DNA from: Brevundimonas sp. 357
GTDB lineage: Bacteria; Pseudomonadota; Alphaproteobacteria; Caulobacterales; Caulobacteraceae
Length of the DNA: 64,000 nt
Reading direction: 5' to 3'
Assembly (NCBI RefSeq): GCF_003938605.1
Contig: NZ_RHWX01000011.1
Coordinates: 62,001 to 126,000 of the forward strand
Positions 8,303 to 17,824 of the stretch are shown here, one piece after another (position 1 is the first letter of the stretch; each line of letters starts with the position of its first letter). The notes below the pieces were generated by a model, which was not told the origin of the DNA, ran no database searches, and was given only the letters and a program-made list of their open reading frames with translations. The position numbers were made by a program, and so were the translations under genes.

Positions 8303-11300
8303 CTAGAACAGCTTGTAGTTCAGGCCAACGAAGAAGCGACGCCCATATGGGTCGAAGGTCGATGCGAAGCCCAGGTAGAGCGGCGGTTCGACGTCCGTCA
8401 GGTTGGTCACGCCGGCGCGCACGGTGACATCATCCGTGACCTTATAGTTGAAGCTCACGTCGTGGCGGACGAAGTTGCCCGTAGTCCACCAATCGGTCGG
8501 GGACTGATCGACGTTGCCCGACGCGATGGCGTCGCGCTTCTTGACCAAGTCCTGCGAAGCCATCCAGTCGGCCAGCCAGCTCACGCTCAGTTTATTGTTG
8601 GGCGAAGTCCAGCTCAGGCGCGAGGTGCCCTCTAGCCTCGGGTAGAAGACGTTGGTGGTTAGATCGTCGAAGAAGTCACGGTTCGTAAGGCTAGTGTACT
8701 GCTTCTGCTCGATCAACCACAGCGCGCCGAAGGAGTAATTAAAGCGGCCGAAGTTCTTACCGAAGACTTCTTCGGTATCGACGCTGTAGGTGGCCGTGAT
8801 GTCCAGACCGCGAGTTTCCAGCTTAGCAAAGTTCAGCGTCTGCAGGATGAAGCCGCCGATCGGATCGCCAACGGGAGCGCCAACCTTGAAGACGTTGAAC
8901 GGATCAGCGTTGTTATTCGGGTTCTCGCGGCGGATCAGGGCGCAGGCCACGGCGTCCAGTTGAGCGCCATTGACGCACTGGTTGGCGATCTGCTGGCCCG
9001 ACGGCGTGACGATCACGTCGTCGATCGTGATCTCATAATAATCCAGCACCAGGCTGAAGTTCGGGATGAACCGCGGGCGCAGGATCGTCGAGAAGGTGAA
9101 GGATTCCGACGTTTCAGGACGCAGATCCGGGTTGCCAGCCAGAACACTGGCGACACCGGCCGAATAGGCGGGACGATAGTCGTCTCCGATACCGACCGTC
9201 GCCTGACCGAAGTCATAAGCCAGACCCTTCTGTGCAGCCAGAGCCGTACAGTTGGCGATACGATTGGTCCGGATTTCCGCCGCATTATTGCCGCTCAAGG
9301 AAGCAATGACACGCGTGTCGCATGGATCGGAGAAGCTGTTCACGAACGTCTGGCCGTAAGGACGGTAGTTTTCGGACAGGTTCGGAGCCCGGAAAGACGT
9401 ATTGAAGCTGGTCTTGAACATGATGTCCTGGATCGGACGATAGACCAGGCTAAGGCCATAGACGTCGCCCGTGCCCGCAGTCGTATAATCAAACGTGCGG
9501 TACGAGCCGTTGAACTCAGCATACTCGCCCAACCAGCTGTCACGGAACAGCGGAATAGCCAATTCTGCGAAGAATTCCGTGGTCTCGTATTCGACACCCA
9601 GGAAATCAGCGCCTGTATTCAACTGCAGCAGGCGGTTGTTCGTGTCGCGGCTACGGCCGACGCCCTCAGTATACTCACGGCGGTATTCGGCGCCCACCGA
9701 GAAGCCGATCTGACCAGCGCCCCAGAAGTCGCCAACCTGACCACCGAAGGTCGCGACCGCGCTTTCCTGCACGTTCTTCTCATTCACCGTTACGCTGGCC
9801 GAAATGTACTCGAGAGCTTCAGCCGATTGGTTACCCATGCCGAAGACGTTCAGCGGCTTACAACCCGCGATTTCCGGGTTGGTGGCCGCATCGGTGTAGC
9901 TCGTCGTCGTCGTGTTGGGGTTCTGCTCCTGAACCGCAATGCCGCGCGCCGCCAGGTGCTGGACCCGGCAGACGATCTCGCCTGGCTTGCCGTTCACAAT
10001 GCCGGCCGTATCGACGATGGAGTCCATGGCGTGGCCGAAGCGAATCGCATCCGGTCCCGTCTCACGGTTCTTATTGTTCATTTCGCCGTAGGTGTACGAC
10101 AGGCTCCAGTTGGCGTTGTTGATGAAGCCGATACGATCGTAATCGCCTTCGAACGCCGCGACGTAACGCTGGACCTCACGATTGTTGGTCTGATCACGCG
10201 GAATGCCGAACCCGCGGTGCAAGGCGATCGGGGCGGTCACGGCCGTACCCGGCGCGCCCGGCGTCGTGTTGGTCGGATCAGAATAGGGAATGAAGGTGTT
10301 GTTGCGGATTGCCGTAACGAGATTGGCCGGCAGGAAGGCGTTGTCCGTCCGCGTGGCGAACGAACTGGTGCCGCCGATCAAGCCCGGAGTATTCCCGTTG
10401 TTGCAGGTCCGAGCCGCGCCGCCAAACGGCGTGCCGCCGCACGACAGGCCGGCGTCGACGATGAAGATATCCCAGAACGAGAACTGGCCCTGATCGAAGG
10501 CGTCCTCGGTCGTGTATTTCGCTTCAAACGTCGCGCGAATGTTGTCGCTGACCTGCAGGTTGGCGCCGACCTGGTAACGTTGCGATTCTTGTTCAGGGAA
10601 ACGGGTCCAGGCGTCAAAGGCCGTCATGTTAGCCAGTTCGCCGTCACCGCCGATATTCCACGGACGGTTGGCGCCGGTGTTGCCGATGCGCTGCCCGAAA
10701 TCCGCCAGACGAGCGGTGGCGCCGTCAAACCAGTAAGTATAGGCCGGATCTACGTTGAAGCAGTTGGACGAGGTCGAGAAGCTGCGGCACGCCGCCACCG
10801 GAACGTCCGGATCACCGAACGGGCTGGGGCGCTGCATGTTGGCCAGGGTCGTCGTACCCCAGAGCGGACGATCAAGGCGGCGAGCGTTGAAGAACTCGCC
10901 GGTATCTATAAAACCATCAGCCGCCGGGCCGATGGCCAGGTTGGTCGGGTCGGCGTCAATGCCCAGCCCGACACGACCCCGACGCAGCCAACCGATCTGG
11001 TTCGAACGAAGCTCGTCGGCCTTTTCCCATTCAGCGTGAGCATAGACGTTCAGACGATCGTCAAACAGGTTGATGCCGCCCAGGGCCGACACGCGACGGG
11101 TAACGGCGTCGCCGCCCTTGACCAACTGACCGTAGTTAGCGTCGACCTCAAGGCCTTCGTAGTCTTTGCGCAGCGTGTAGTTGACGACACCCGACACGGC
11201 GTCGGCGCCGTAAACCGACGAAGCGCCGCCGGTGATGATCTCGATGTTCTGGATCAACAGGCGCGGGATCGTCGACACATCGACCGACAGAACGCCGGCC

Positions 11301-11695
11301 GAGGATCCGACATGGCGGCGGCCGTCAATCAGCGTCAGCGTACGGCCCGACCCGAGGGAGCGCAGGTTGGCGAATTCCAGACCGCCGTCATTCAGGCCCG
11401 AGCCCGTCGTATCCGACGGAACCAGCGAGTTGGACAGCGCCGGAATGGTCGCAAGGTAGTCGATAACCGTGGGCATGCCCGTCTCGAGCAGCGCCGCACC
11501 GTCGATCTGAATGATCGGAGCGGCCACAGTCGTCGGATCACGACGAATACGTGAACCGGTGACGACGATTTCTTCGACCTGCGTCGATTCTTCCGACACT
11601 GGCGGCGTCTGGGTCTGCGCCATGGCAGGCGCAGCGACCGCAACCACACCCGCCAAGACAGTCGTCCCAAACAGGTATTTGCGCTTCAAACTCAT
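8303..11695 (-). CDS. TonB-dependent outer-membrane receptor
   Basis: A 1130-residue active-transport receptor. It has a signal peptide ending AAPAMA-Q, a TonB box in the stretch VEEIVVTGSRIR, a plug domain with a GSGRTLTLIDGRRH-type strand, and a long beta-barrel ending in phenylalanine (GLNYKLF), as outer-membrane barrels do. It belongs to the large family expanded in Caulobacterales and xanthomonads that take up complex carbohydrates, peptides or metal chelates; the ligand cannot be told. The ATG at 11695 begins the signal peptide, and an upstream ATG at 11737 only adds a leader. It has its own upstream region and terminator, yet sits between ftsA and ftsZ, which are usually adjacent. Confidence 0.93.
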   Translation of the reverse strand: MSLKRKYLFGTTVLAGVVAVAAPAMAQTQTPPVSEESTQVEEIVVTGSRIRRDPTTVAAPIIQIDGAALLETGMPTVIDYLATIPALSNSLVPSDTTGSGLNDGGLEFANLRSLGSGRTLTLIDGRRHVGSSAGVLSVDVSTIPRLLIQNIEIITGGASSVYGADAVSGVVNYTLRKDYEGLEVDANYGQLVKGGDAVTRRVSALGGINLFDDRLNVYAHAEWEKADELRSNQIGWLRRGRVGLGIDADPTNLAIGPAADGFIDTGEFFNARRLDRPLWGTTTLANMQRPSPFGDPDVPVAACRSFSTSSNCFNVDPAYTYWFDGATARLADFGQRIGNTGANRPWNIGGDGELANMTAFDAWTRFPEQESQRYQVGANLQVSDNIRATFEAKYTTEDAFDQGQFSFWDIFIVDAGLSCGGTPFGGAARTCNNGNTPGLIGGTSSFATRTDNAFLPANLVTAIRNNTFIPYSDPTNTTPGAPGTAVTAPIALHRGFGIPRDQTNNREVQRYVAAFEGDYDRIGFINNANWSLSYTYGEMNNKNRETGPDAIRFGHAMDSIVDTAGIVNGKPGEIVCRVQHLAARGIAVQEQNPNTTTTSYTDAATNPEIAGCKPLNVFGMGNQSAEALEYISASVTVNEKNVQESAVATFGGQVGDFWGAGQIGFSVGAEYRREYTEGVGRSRDTNNRLLQLNTGADFLGVEYETTEFFAELAIPLFRDSWLGEYAEFNGSYRTFDYTTAGTGDVYGLSLVYRPIQDIMFKTSFNTSFRAPNLSENYRPYGQTFVNSFSDPCDTRVIASLSGNNAAEIRTNRIANCTALAAQKGLAYDFGQATVGIGDDYRPAYSAGVASVLAGNPDLRPETSESFTFSTILRPRFIPNFSLVLDYYEITIDDVIVTPSGQQIANQCVNGAQLDAVACALIRRENPNNNADPFNVFKVGAPVGDPIGGFILQTLNFAKLETRGLDITATYSVDTEEVFGKNFGRFNYSFGALWLIEQKQYTSLTNRDFFDDLTTNVFYPRLEGTSRLSWTSPNNKLSVSWLADWMASQDLVKKRDAIASGNVDQSPTDWWTTGNFVRHDVSFNYKVTDDVTVRAGVTNLTDVEPPLYLGFASTFDPYGRRFFVGLNYKLF

Positions 11696-12020
11696 AATAG
11701 TTGCCCCCGAAAAGCTATGATCAGCGAACGCACGCATCCGAAACGACGCGCATGCCTAATGACCACATCTAACGGAAAATGACGGAAGGACAACCATTGT
11801 GACCTAAATCGGGCTATTGAGCGTCGGTAATGTAACAATCCCGCCACAGCAAAGACACATACCCAACAACGTTGTTATTCTTGGACGGAAATTTTTTGAA
11901 ACTGTTCAAAATCAGAAAAATTTTTCGGATATACGCGAACATCAGCATTCTCTCTAATCGCAGTCAGAGAGAAATAGGGCCGAAAAGCGACGTTATTTAG
12001 AATATAAACCGCGCAGACGG
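11696..12020. promoter_or_regulatory. Upstream region of the TonB-dependent receptor, with palindrome
   Basis: This 325-bp gap between ftsA and the receptor is more AT-rich than its surroundings and holds no gene. A perfect 12-bp palindrome, AACAACGTTGTT, lies at 11865-11876, about 170 bp before the receptor start. A looser inverted repeat, TCTCT...AGAGA, lies near 11951-11973. Either could be an operator. I see no clear sigma-70 hexamers at good spacing. Confidence 0.5.
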
Positions 12021-13346
12021 CTACAGGTTATCCCGCAGCCAGCCCGCCGCGCGGGCCACCATACCGCCGCGATGCACCTTAGGCGCATCCGCCGCCGTGA
12101 TCTGGCGGGACATCAGCTTGCGGGCCGAGACAGCCTCGCGCGGGCCGTAGGCGGCGCGGAGCAGGACGCCGGCGGCCGAGCAGAAGGCCGGGCCGGCGGC
12201 GGCGTCGGCCAGGTGGGGCGCGCGTTGCGGGCGGCCCAGGCGCACCGGGCGGTCGAAGACGCGCACGGCCAGTTCGCGCACGCCGTTCAACTGGCTGGCG
12301 CCGCCGGTCAGGACGAGGCCCGCGCCGGGCTCCAGGCCCATGCCGGCGTGCTTCAGGCGATCGCGCAGCAACTCCAGCGTCTCTTCGACGCGCGGGGCGA
12401 TGACGGTCTTCAGCATGGCGCGCGGGACGATGACGGGACCGGCCGAGGCGTCCTCGCCGCGCGGCGGGGCCTCCAGCATTTCGCGGTCTTCGTTGGCGCT
12501 GGCCATGGCCGAGCCGTGCAGGGTCTTCAGCCGCTCAGCGCCGACGCGCGAGGTGGACAGGCCGCGCGCGATGTCGGCGGTGACATGGTCGCCGCCGACG
12601 TTCAGGCTTTCGATGTGCAGCAAGGAGCGCCCGCCCCAGACCGCCGCCGAGGTCGAGCCGCCGCCCATGTCGATGCACAGGGCGCCTAGCTCCATCTCAT
12701 CTTCTTCCAGCGCGGCGAGGGAGGAGACGACCGGCGCCGCGGCCACGCCCTGAAGATCCAGATGCGCCAGTTCGAGGCAGTGGCTGAGGGCGTTGAACGA
12801 GCCCTCGGACATGGAGACCACCAGCAGGTCCAGCCCCAACGAGCCGCCGCGCATCGAGCGCGGATCATGAACGCCGCGCGCGCCATCCACCGACCAGGCG
12901 ATGGGCAGGACGTGGATCGGGCGTCGGTTCGGCAGACGGATCTGGGCCAGGGCCATGCCGATGGCGCGCGCCAGATCGGCGTCGCTGATCGGGTGGGAGC
13001 CCAGCGAGACGCGCGCCTGCACCCGGTGGCTGGCCATCTGGCCGATGGCCGTGGTGACGACGACGCCGGAGACGGGGGCGCCCGCCGCGCGTTCGGCGCG
13101 TTCGACGGCGTGGCCGATGGCCTGGGCCGTCTCGTCCATGTTGACGATGGCCCCGCCCTTGACGCCGCGCGACTGGACGTGGCCGGCCCCGGCGACGCGG
13201 ATGGTGCGGTCGGCGTGGCGCACGCCGTCGGGCTTCATGATGAAGCAGGCGACCTTGGCCTGGCCGAGATCGAGCGCGGCCACGACCGGCGCGCGCGGCG
13301 CGCCCCTGCCCTGTTCCGGCTTGATGTCTCGGTTGCGTCCAACCAT
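12021..13346 (-). CDS. ftsA: Cell division actin-like protein FtsA
   Basis: The actin-family ATPase that tethers FtsZ to the membrane and recruits later divisome proteins. The 441 residues include the phosphate-1 motif ALDLGQAKVACFIM near the N-terminus, the 1C subdomain region, the phosphate-2 motif CIDMGGGSTSAAVWG, the adenosine motif VLTGGASQLNG and a C-terminal amphipathic helix (ARAAGWLRDNL) that inserts into the inner membrane. The start is 27 bp after the ftsQ stop. A Gly/Arg-rich segment around GPVIVPRAML separates the nucleotide motifs. The gene is co-directional with ftsQ and ddl. Confidence 0.95.
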   Translation of the reverse strand: MVGRNRDIKPEQGRGAPRAPVVAALDLGQAKVACFIMKPDGVRHADRTIRVAGAGHVQSRGVKGGAIVNMDETAQAIGHAVERAERAAGAPVSGVVVTTAIGQMASHRVQARVSLGSHPISDADLARAIGMALAQIRLPNRRPIHVLPIAWSVDGARGVHDPRSMRGGSLGLDLLVVSMSEGSFNALSHCLELAHLDLQGVAAAPVVSSLAALEEDEMELGALCIDMGGGSTSAAVWGGRSLLHIESLNVGGDHVTADIARGLSTSRVGAERLKTLHGSAMASANEDREMLEAPPRGEDASAGPVIVPRAMLKTVIAPRVEETLELLRDRLKHAGMGLEPGAGLVLTGGASQLNGVRELAVRVFDRPVRLGRPQRAPHLADAAAGPAFCSAAGVLLRAAYGPREAVSARKLMSRQITAADAPKVHRGGMVARAAGWLRDNL

Positions 13347-13373
13347 GGGGTCGTGTCCTAGGAAGTCAGAGGG

Positions 13374-14213
13374 TCAAACGGCGCCTTCGGAAGGGCGAAC
13401 GGCCACTTCTTCCGGCGTGCGAAGGTCGATGCGGGCGAAGCCCAGGTCCAGCAGGCGTTCGCGCTGGTCCAGGGCGTCGAGGCGGATAAGGGCGGATTCC
13501 TGATCCACGGCGGGCAGCTGGATCAGGGCGCCGTCCTTGAGGCGCAAGTCCCAGCGGCGCTCGTCCACGCGGACCAGGGCGTCCACCTTGGCCATCAGGC
13601 GCGGGCGCTGGGCCAGCAGGGGCAGGACGTCGGACGCAGCCTGATCGGCGCCCTTGCCCACCACCAGCGGCAGGCGCGGATAGCGGCCCGCGTCGGCTCC
13701 CGGAATGACGATTCCTTGCGCGTCGATGACGTGGGCCTTGCCGCCTACCTGCCAGACGGCGAGGCGGTCGTGCTCCTTGACGTCGACGATCAGGGTGTCG
13801 GGCAGCAGGCGCACCACGCGCGCCTCCTTGACCCAGCCGACCGACTGCACCCGGTCGCGCACGGCGGCCAGGTCCAGGCTGACGATAGGCTGGTCGGCAT
13901 GGACGCCGACGGCGGCGCGCACGGCGGCGGCGGCCTCGGGCGAGGCGCCGGTGACGTGAACCTGACGCACCTTCAGACCCATGCCGGTCGTCATGGCGTC
14001 AAAGCGTTCGGTGACGGCCGTCGAGATACGCTCGGCCCGCGCGCCGGTGGCCAGCACGGCCGCCAGTATGCCGACGCCGACCACCAGGGTCGCCGCCACG
14101 ACGCGCGGCGACATGTCCAGACGGCCGATCTCGGCCGCGCGGCCGGACGGAGCGCCGCGCGCGCCGCCCTTGCCCGAAGACTGTCGCCGACCGCCGCGCA
14201 CTACCGCGGGCAT
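13374..14213 (-). CDS. ftsQ: Cell division protein FtsQ
   Basis: A bitopic divisome protein that links FtsL/FtsI to earlier components. The 279-residue product has a basic cytoplasmic tail rich in Arg and Gly, one membrane segment (AATLVVGVGILAAVLATGA), a POTRA domain beginning VRQVHVTGASPEA, and a periplasmic FtsQ domain. I chose the ATG at 14213 because a GGAGGA ribosome site lies six bases before it, inside the end of ddl. The genes overlap by 13 bp. The alternative ATG at 14234 has no comparable site. Confidence 0.92.
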   Translation of the reverse strand: MPAVVRGGRRQSSGKGGARGAPSGRAAEIGRLDMSPRVVAATLVVGVGILAAVLATGARAERISTAVTERFDAMTTGMGLKVRQVHVTGASPEAAAAVRAAVGVHADQPIVSLDLAAVRDRVQSVGWVKEARVVRLLPDTLIVDVKEHDRLAVWQVGGKAHVIDAQGIVIPGADAGRYPRLPLVVGKGADQAASDVLPLLAQRPRLMAKVDALVRVDERRWDLRLKDGALIQLPAVDQESALIRLDALDQRERLLDLGFARIDLRTPEEVAVRPSEGAV

Positions 14214-15139
14214 GAGGCGTCCTCCACCATCCAACGAACCAGTTCGCGATAATCCATACCGACAAAGGCCGCCTGCTCGGGGACAAGCGAGGTCGGGGTC
14301 ATGCCGGGCTGGGTGTTCACCTCCAACAGAACGAGAACGTCGTTAACATCGTCATAACGGAAGTCGGCGCGGGAGACGCCTCGGCACCCCATGGCCGCGT
14401 GGGCCAGCTCAGCCTGACGTAAAGCCTTGTCAAAAACGTGCGCGGGCAGCTCGGCGGGCAGGACGTGGCGCGAGCCGCCGGGCGCGTATTTGGCTTCGTA
14501 GTCGTAGAAGCCCTTGGTCGGGGTGATGTCGGTGATGGTCAGAGCGCGCGGGCCGGTCGCCTCGCCGATCACGCTGACCGCCAGTTCCTTGCCGGGAATG
14601 AAGGGCTCGACCATGACCTGATCGCCATAGGCCCAGTCCTCGGCGCCGACCTCGGCCACCGGGCGGTTGGCGCCCTCGCGCACCAGGAAGACGCCGACGG
14701 ACGAGCCTTCGGCGTTCGGCTTGACCACATAGGGCGGGTCTATGACGTGGCGGCTGGCCACCTCGTGCCGGTCGAACAGGCCGCCGCCAGGCACGATGAC
14801 GCCCGCCGCCTGCAGCACGGCCTTGGACTTGTCCTTGTCCATCGCCAGGGCCGAGGCCAGGACGCCAGAGTGCGTGTAGGGAATTTTCAGCGTCTCAAGG
14901 ATGCCCTGAACGCAGCCGTCCTCGCCCCATTTTCCGTGCAGGGCGTTGAAGACGACGTCGGGTTTCAACGCCGTCAGCACCTGAGCCAGATCGCGCCCGG
15001 CGTCGACGCGCGTGACCTTGGCGACCTGCCCTTCCAGGGCGTCCGCGCAGCCGCGCCCCGAGGACAGGGAGACCTCGCGTTCCGACGACAGACCGCCCAT
15101 CAGGACAGCGACATGGAGGGTGTTCAGGGGCGTACGCAT
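14201..15139 (-). CDS. ddl: D-alanine--D-alanine ligase
   Basis: The ATP-grasp ligase that makes the D-Ala-D-Ala dipeptide used by MurF. The 312-residue length fits DdlB. The motifs seen are MGGLSSEREVSLSSG at the N-terminus, the nucleotide-binding EGSSVGVFLV loop and the metal/substrate motif EVNTQPGMTPTSLVP near the C-terminus. It is followed by ftsQ with a 13-bp overlap. The 119-bp gap upstream to murB contains a GGTTAACC sequence and a family C repeat core. Confidence 0.95.
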   Translation of the reverse strand: MRTPLNTLHVAVLMGGLSSEREVSLSSGRGCADALEGQVAKVTRVDAGRDLAQVLTALKPDVVFNALHGKWGEDGCVQGILETLKIPYTHSGVLASALAMDKDKSKAVLQAAGVIVPGGGLFDRHEVASRHVIDPPYVVKPNAEGSSVGVFLVREGANRPVAEVGAEDWAYGDQVMVEPFIPGKELAVSVIGEATGPRALTITDITPTKGFYDYEAKYAPGGSRHVLPAELPAHVFDKALRQAELAHAAMGCRGVSRADFRYDDVNDVLVLLEVNTQPGMTPTSLVPEQAAFVGMDYRELVRWMVEDASCPR

Positions 15140-15234
15140 GGCGACATCCGAAGACTAGCCCACCCCTATGCCCTGAATACGGTTAACCGGTTGGAAACGA
15201 TACGGGGGCGTGGAAGGAAATTCGTCACCTTCTT

Positions 15235-15257
15235 CCTTCTCCCCTTGAGGGAGAAGG
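15235..15257. repeat. Family C repeat core, single copy
   Basis: A 23-nt palindrome identical to the left core at 5169-5191 sits 2 bp past the murB stop, in the murB-ddl gap. As a lone hairpin it could affect mRNA stability between murB and ddl. Confidence 0.8.
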
Positions 15258-15258
15258 A

Positions 15259-16167
15259 TTACGGGCGCCCGATCCGCTTGATTTCCCAGTTCAGATGCAC
15301 GCCGGTCTTGGCCAGCACGTCAGCACGCACCGCTTCGCCCAGACCCTCGATATCGGCGGCCGTCGCCTCGCCGGGGTTGATCATGAAGTTGGAGTGCAGT
15401 TCGCTGAACTTGGCCCCGCCGCCTGTGACCGCGTGCAGCTTGCCGCGCCAGCCCGCCTCGTCGACCAGCTTCCACGAGGAATGGCCGTCAGGGTTCTTGA
15501 AGGTCGAGCCGCCGGTCTTCTCGCGGATCGGTTGGGTCTTCTCGCGGCGCTCAGTGATCTCGTTGATCCGGGCGGCGACAGCCTCGGGCGCGTCGGGCGT
15601 GCCGCGATAGGTCGCCTCGATCCAGATGATGCCCGCTGGAGCGTTCGAGTGACGGTAGGTGTACCCGAAGTCGGCCAGGGCCAGTTCGACCCGCTCGCCC
15701 TTGCGGTTCAGGCCCCAGGCGGTCACCAGCACGTCTTTCGTCTCCGAGCCGTAGCAGCCCGCGTTCATCGTCAGAGCGCCGCCGATCGAGCCGGGGATGC
15801 CCGCATAGAACTCCAGCCCGGCGATGCCCGCCTTGGCAGAGGCGCGCGCCACCATGCTGTCCAGCGCGCCCGCGCCCGCCGTGACCGTGACGCCGTCGGT
15901 CGTCACCTGCCCCCAGGCGCGGCCCGCCAGACGGATCACCACGCCTTCGACCCCGCCGTCGCGCACGATCAGGTTGGAGCCGACGCCGATCGCCGTCACC
16001 GGCACGTCCTCGGGCAGGGCCTTGAGGAAGTCGGCCAGATCATCGACGTCCGCCGGAATGAACAGGGCGTCCGCCGCCCCGCCCACGCGGAACCAGGTGT
16101 AGGGCCCCAGCGGCTCGTTCAGCAGCAGCTTGCCGCGCACGGCGGGGAGGTTGTCAGTCCAGGCCAT
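15259..16167 (-). CDS. murB: UDP-N-acetylenolpyruvoylglucosamine reductase
   Basis: The FAD enzyme that reduces UDP-GlcNAc-enolpyruvate to UDP-MurNAc. The 302-residue length matches the type II MurB class. Visible motifs are [10 protein letters not shown] near the N-terminus, the FAD-binding stretches [11 protein letters not shown] and [22 protein letters not shown], and [10 protein letters not shown], whose serine is the expected proton donor. Asn and Glu residues of the C-terminal domain are conserved. It lies between murC and ddl, with a family B repeat upstream and a family C core downstream. Confidence 0.96.
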   Translation of the reverse strand: MAWTDNLPAVRGKLLLNEPLGPYTWFRVGGAADALFIPADVDDLADFLKALPEDVPVTAIGVGSNLIVRDGGVEGVVIRLAGRAWGQVTTDGVTVTAGAGALDSMVARASAKAGIAGLEFYAGIPGSIGGALTMNAGCYGSETKDVLVTAWGLNRKGERVELALADFGYTYRHSNAPAGIIWIEATYRGTPDAPEAVAARINEITERREKTQPIREKTGGSTFKNPDGHSSWKLVDEAGWRGKLHAVTGGGAKFSELHSNFMINPGEATAADIEGLGEAVRADVLAKTGVHLNWEIKRIGRP

Positions 16168-16177
16168 CCGATAAATC

Positions 16178-16308
16178 CGCTCATCCCGGCGGACGCCGGG
16201 ATCCAGTGCTTTGGCTGCATCCAGCCGTTTGACGTTGATCCGATGTAGGGCGGCAAGGCTTCGTCGTGAAGCTCTCGCTGGATCCCGGCGTCCGCCGGGA
16301 TGAGCGGG
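16178..16308. repeat. Dispersed inverted-repeat element, family B, copy 1
   Basis: Two inverted arms (16178-16216 and 16276-16308) carry CGCTCATCCCGGCGGACG and its complement, ending in GGATCC-like and CCAG sequences. They fill the murC-murB gap. A second full copy lies at 54138-54268 and a half-arm remnant at 17808-17823. Confidence 0.85.
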
Positions 16309-16317
16309 AGCATGAGA

Positions 16318-17763
16318 TTAAGCCAACGCCTCCAGCTGCGCCGGCAGGGCGTAGGCCCAGCTGGTGATGTCGCCGGCGCCCAGCAGGACCACCAGATCGC
16401 CGGGCTTGGCCTCATCCTTGATGACGCGCGGCAGGACGGCCGCGTTCTCCAGCGCCGCGACGTGGCGGTGGCCGTAGCGGCGGACGCCCTCGACCAGGGC
16501 GTGCTTGTCCACGCCCTCGATCGGCTGCTCGCCCGCCGGATAGACGTCGGCGACCAGCACGCTGTCGGCGTCCGAGAAGCAGGTGGAGAAGTCCTCCATC
16601 AGATCGCGCAGGCGGGTGTAGCGGTGCGGCTGGACCACGGCGATGACGCGGCCGGTGTTGTCGGCGTTCTGCACCACCTGGCGCGCGGCCTTCAGCACGG
16701 CGGCGATCTCGACCGGGTGGTGGCCATAGTCGTCGATCACGCGCACGCCGTGGGCCACGCCCGTGGTGGTGAAGCGGCGCTTGACCCCGCCGAAGCCGGC
16801 CAGGCCAGCGCGGATGGCGTCCTCGTCCACCCCGATCTCGCGCGCCACGGCGATGGCGGCCAGGGCGTTGGAAACGTTGTGCCAGCCCGCCATCGGCAGG
16901 TGCAGGTTCTCGATACGCGCAGGCTCGCCCAGAGCGGCCATGCCCTGCCCCTGGATCACCACGTCGAAGCGCGAGCCGTCCGGATCCATGCGCACATTGT
17001 CGGCGCGGACCATGGCCTGAGGGTTCAGGCCGTAGGTGACCAGACGGCGGTTGTCGATCTGGGCCGCCAGCTTCTGCACCTCGGGGTGATCCAGGCAGAC
17101 CACGCCAAAGCCGTAGAAGGGAATGTCCTCGATGAAGTCGCCGAACGCCTTCTTCACCGCGTCGAAGTCGCCGTAGTGGTCCAGGTGCTCCGGGTCGATG
17201 TTGGTGATGATCGCCACCGTGCATTTGAGGCGCAGGAAGGAGCCGTCGCTCTCATCCGCCTCGACCACCATCCAGTCGCCCTCGCCGACCTTGGCGTTGG
17301 TGCCATAGGCGTTGATGATGCCGCCGTTGACCACCGTCGGGTCCAGCGATCCGGCGTCCAGCAGGGCCGCGACCATCGAGGTCGTCGTCGTCTTGCCGTG
17401 CGTGCCGCCGACGCCGATCGAGAACTGCAGCCGCATCAGCTCGGCCAGCATCTCGGCGCGGCGCACCAGAGGAATGCGGCGTTCGCGCGCCACCGCCAGC
17501 TCGGGGTTGGTCGGCTTGACCGCCGTGGAATAGACCACCGCCGAGACGCCCTCGGTCACATGGGCGGCGTCGTGGCCGATGTAGATGCGGGCGCCCAGCT
17601 TCTCCAGACGCTCGGTATTGGCGCTGGCCTTGGCGTCCGAGCCCTGCACCTGATAGCCGATCTTCAGCATGATCTCGGCGATGCCGCTCATGCCGATGCC
17701 GCCGATGCCGACGAAGTGGACAGGCCCGAGGGCGAACGGAACGGGGCGAAGACGACGGATCAT
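16318..17763 (-). CDS. murC: UDP-N-acetylmuramate--L-alanine ligase
   Basis: Adds the first amino acid of the stem peptide in the cytoplasm. The 481-residue product starts [27 protein letters not shown], giving the UDP-binding GxGGxGMSG loop, and has the ATP P-loop GTHGKT at 120-125. The Mur central and C-terminal domain motifs [14 protein letters not shown] and DYGHHPVEI follow. The ATG at 17763 is chosen because the conserved N-terminus begins there; the ATG at 17802 adds a nonconserved leader. In most related genomes murG lies immediately upstream, but here it is about 15 kb away. Confidence 0.95.
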   Translation of the reverse strand: MIRRLRPVPFALGPVHFVGIGGIGMSGIAEIMLKIGYQVQGSDAKASANTERLEKLGARIYIGHDAAHVTEGVSAVVYSTAVKPTNPELAVARERRIPLVRRAEMLAELMRLQFSIGVGGTHGKTTTTSMVAALLDAGSLDPTVVNGGIINAYGTNAKVGEGDWMVVEADESDGSFLRLKCTVAIITNIDPEHLDHYGDFDAVKKAFGDFIEDIPFYGFGVVCLDHPEVQKLAAQIDNRRLVTYGLNPQAMVRADNVRMDPDGSRFDVVIQGQGMAALGEPARIENLHLPMAGWHNVSNALAAIAVAREIGVDEDAIRAGLAGFGGVKRRFTTTGVAHGVRVIDDYGHHPVEIAAVLKAARQVVQNADNTGRVIAVVQPHRYTRLRDLMEDFSTCFSDADSVLVADVYPAGEQPIEGVDKHALVEGVRRYGHRHVAALENAAVLPRVIKDEAKPGDLVVLLGAGDITSWAYALPAQLEALA

Positions 17764-17807
17764 CTTCGCCCCATAGCTCAAACAGGATGCGATTTGCACC
17801 ATGCCTT

Positions 17808-17823
17808 CGCCGGGATGAGCGGG
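17808..17823. repeat. Half-arm remnant of family B repeat
   Basis: CGCCGGGATGAGCGGG, the outer part of a family B arm, remains at the murC-catB junction, just past the catB stop and with no partner arm. It lies exactly where the dcw cluster is interrupted. Confidence 0.55.
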
Positions 17824-17824
17824 T

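Noticed and set aside
8960..11554. Plus-strand open frame of 864 codons opposite the TonB-dependent receptor
   Set aside because: The receptor on the other strand has signal peptide, TonB box and barrel end; the plus frame has none of the features of a real protein.
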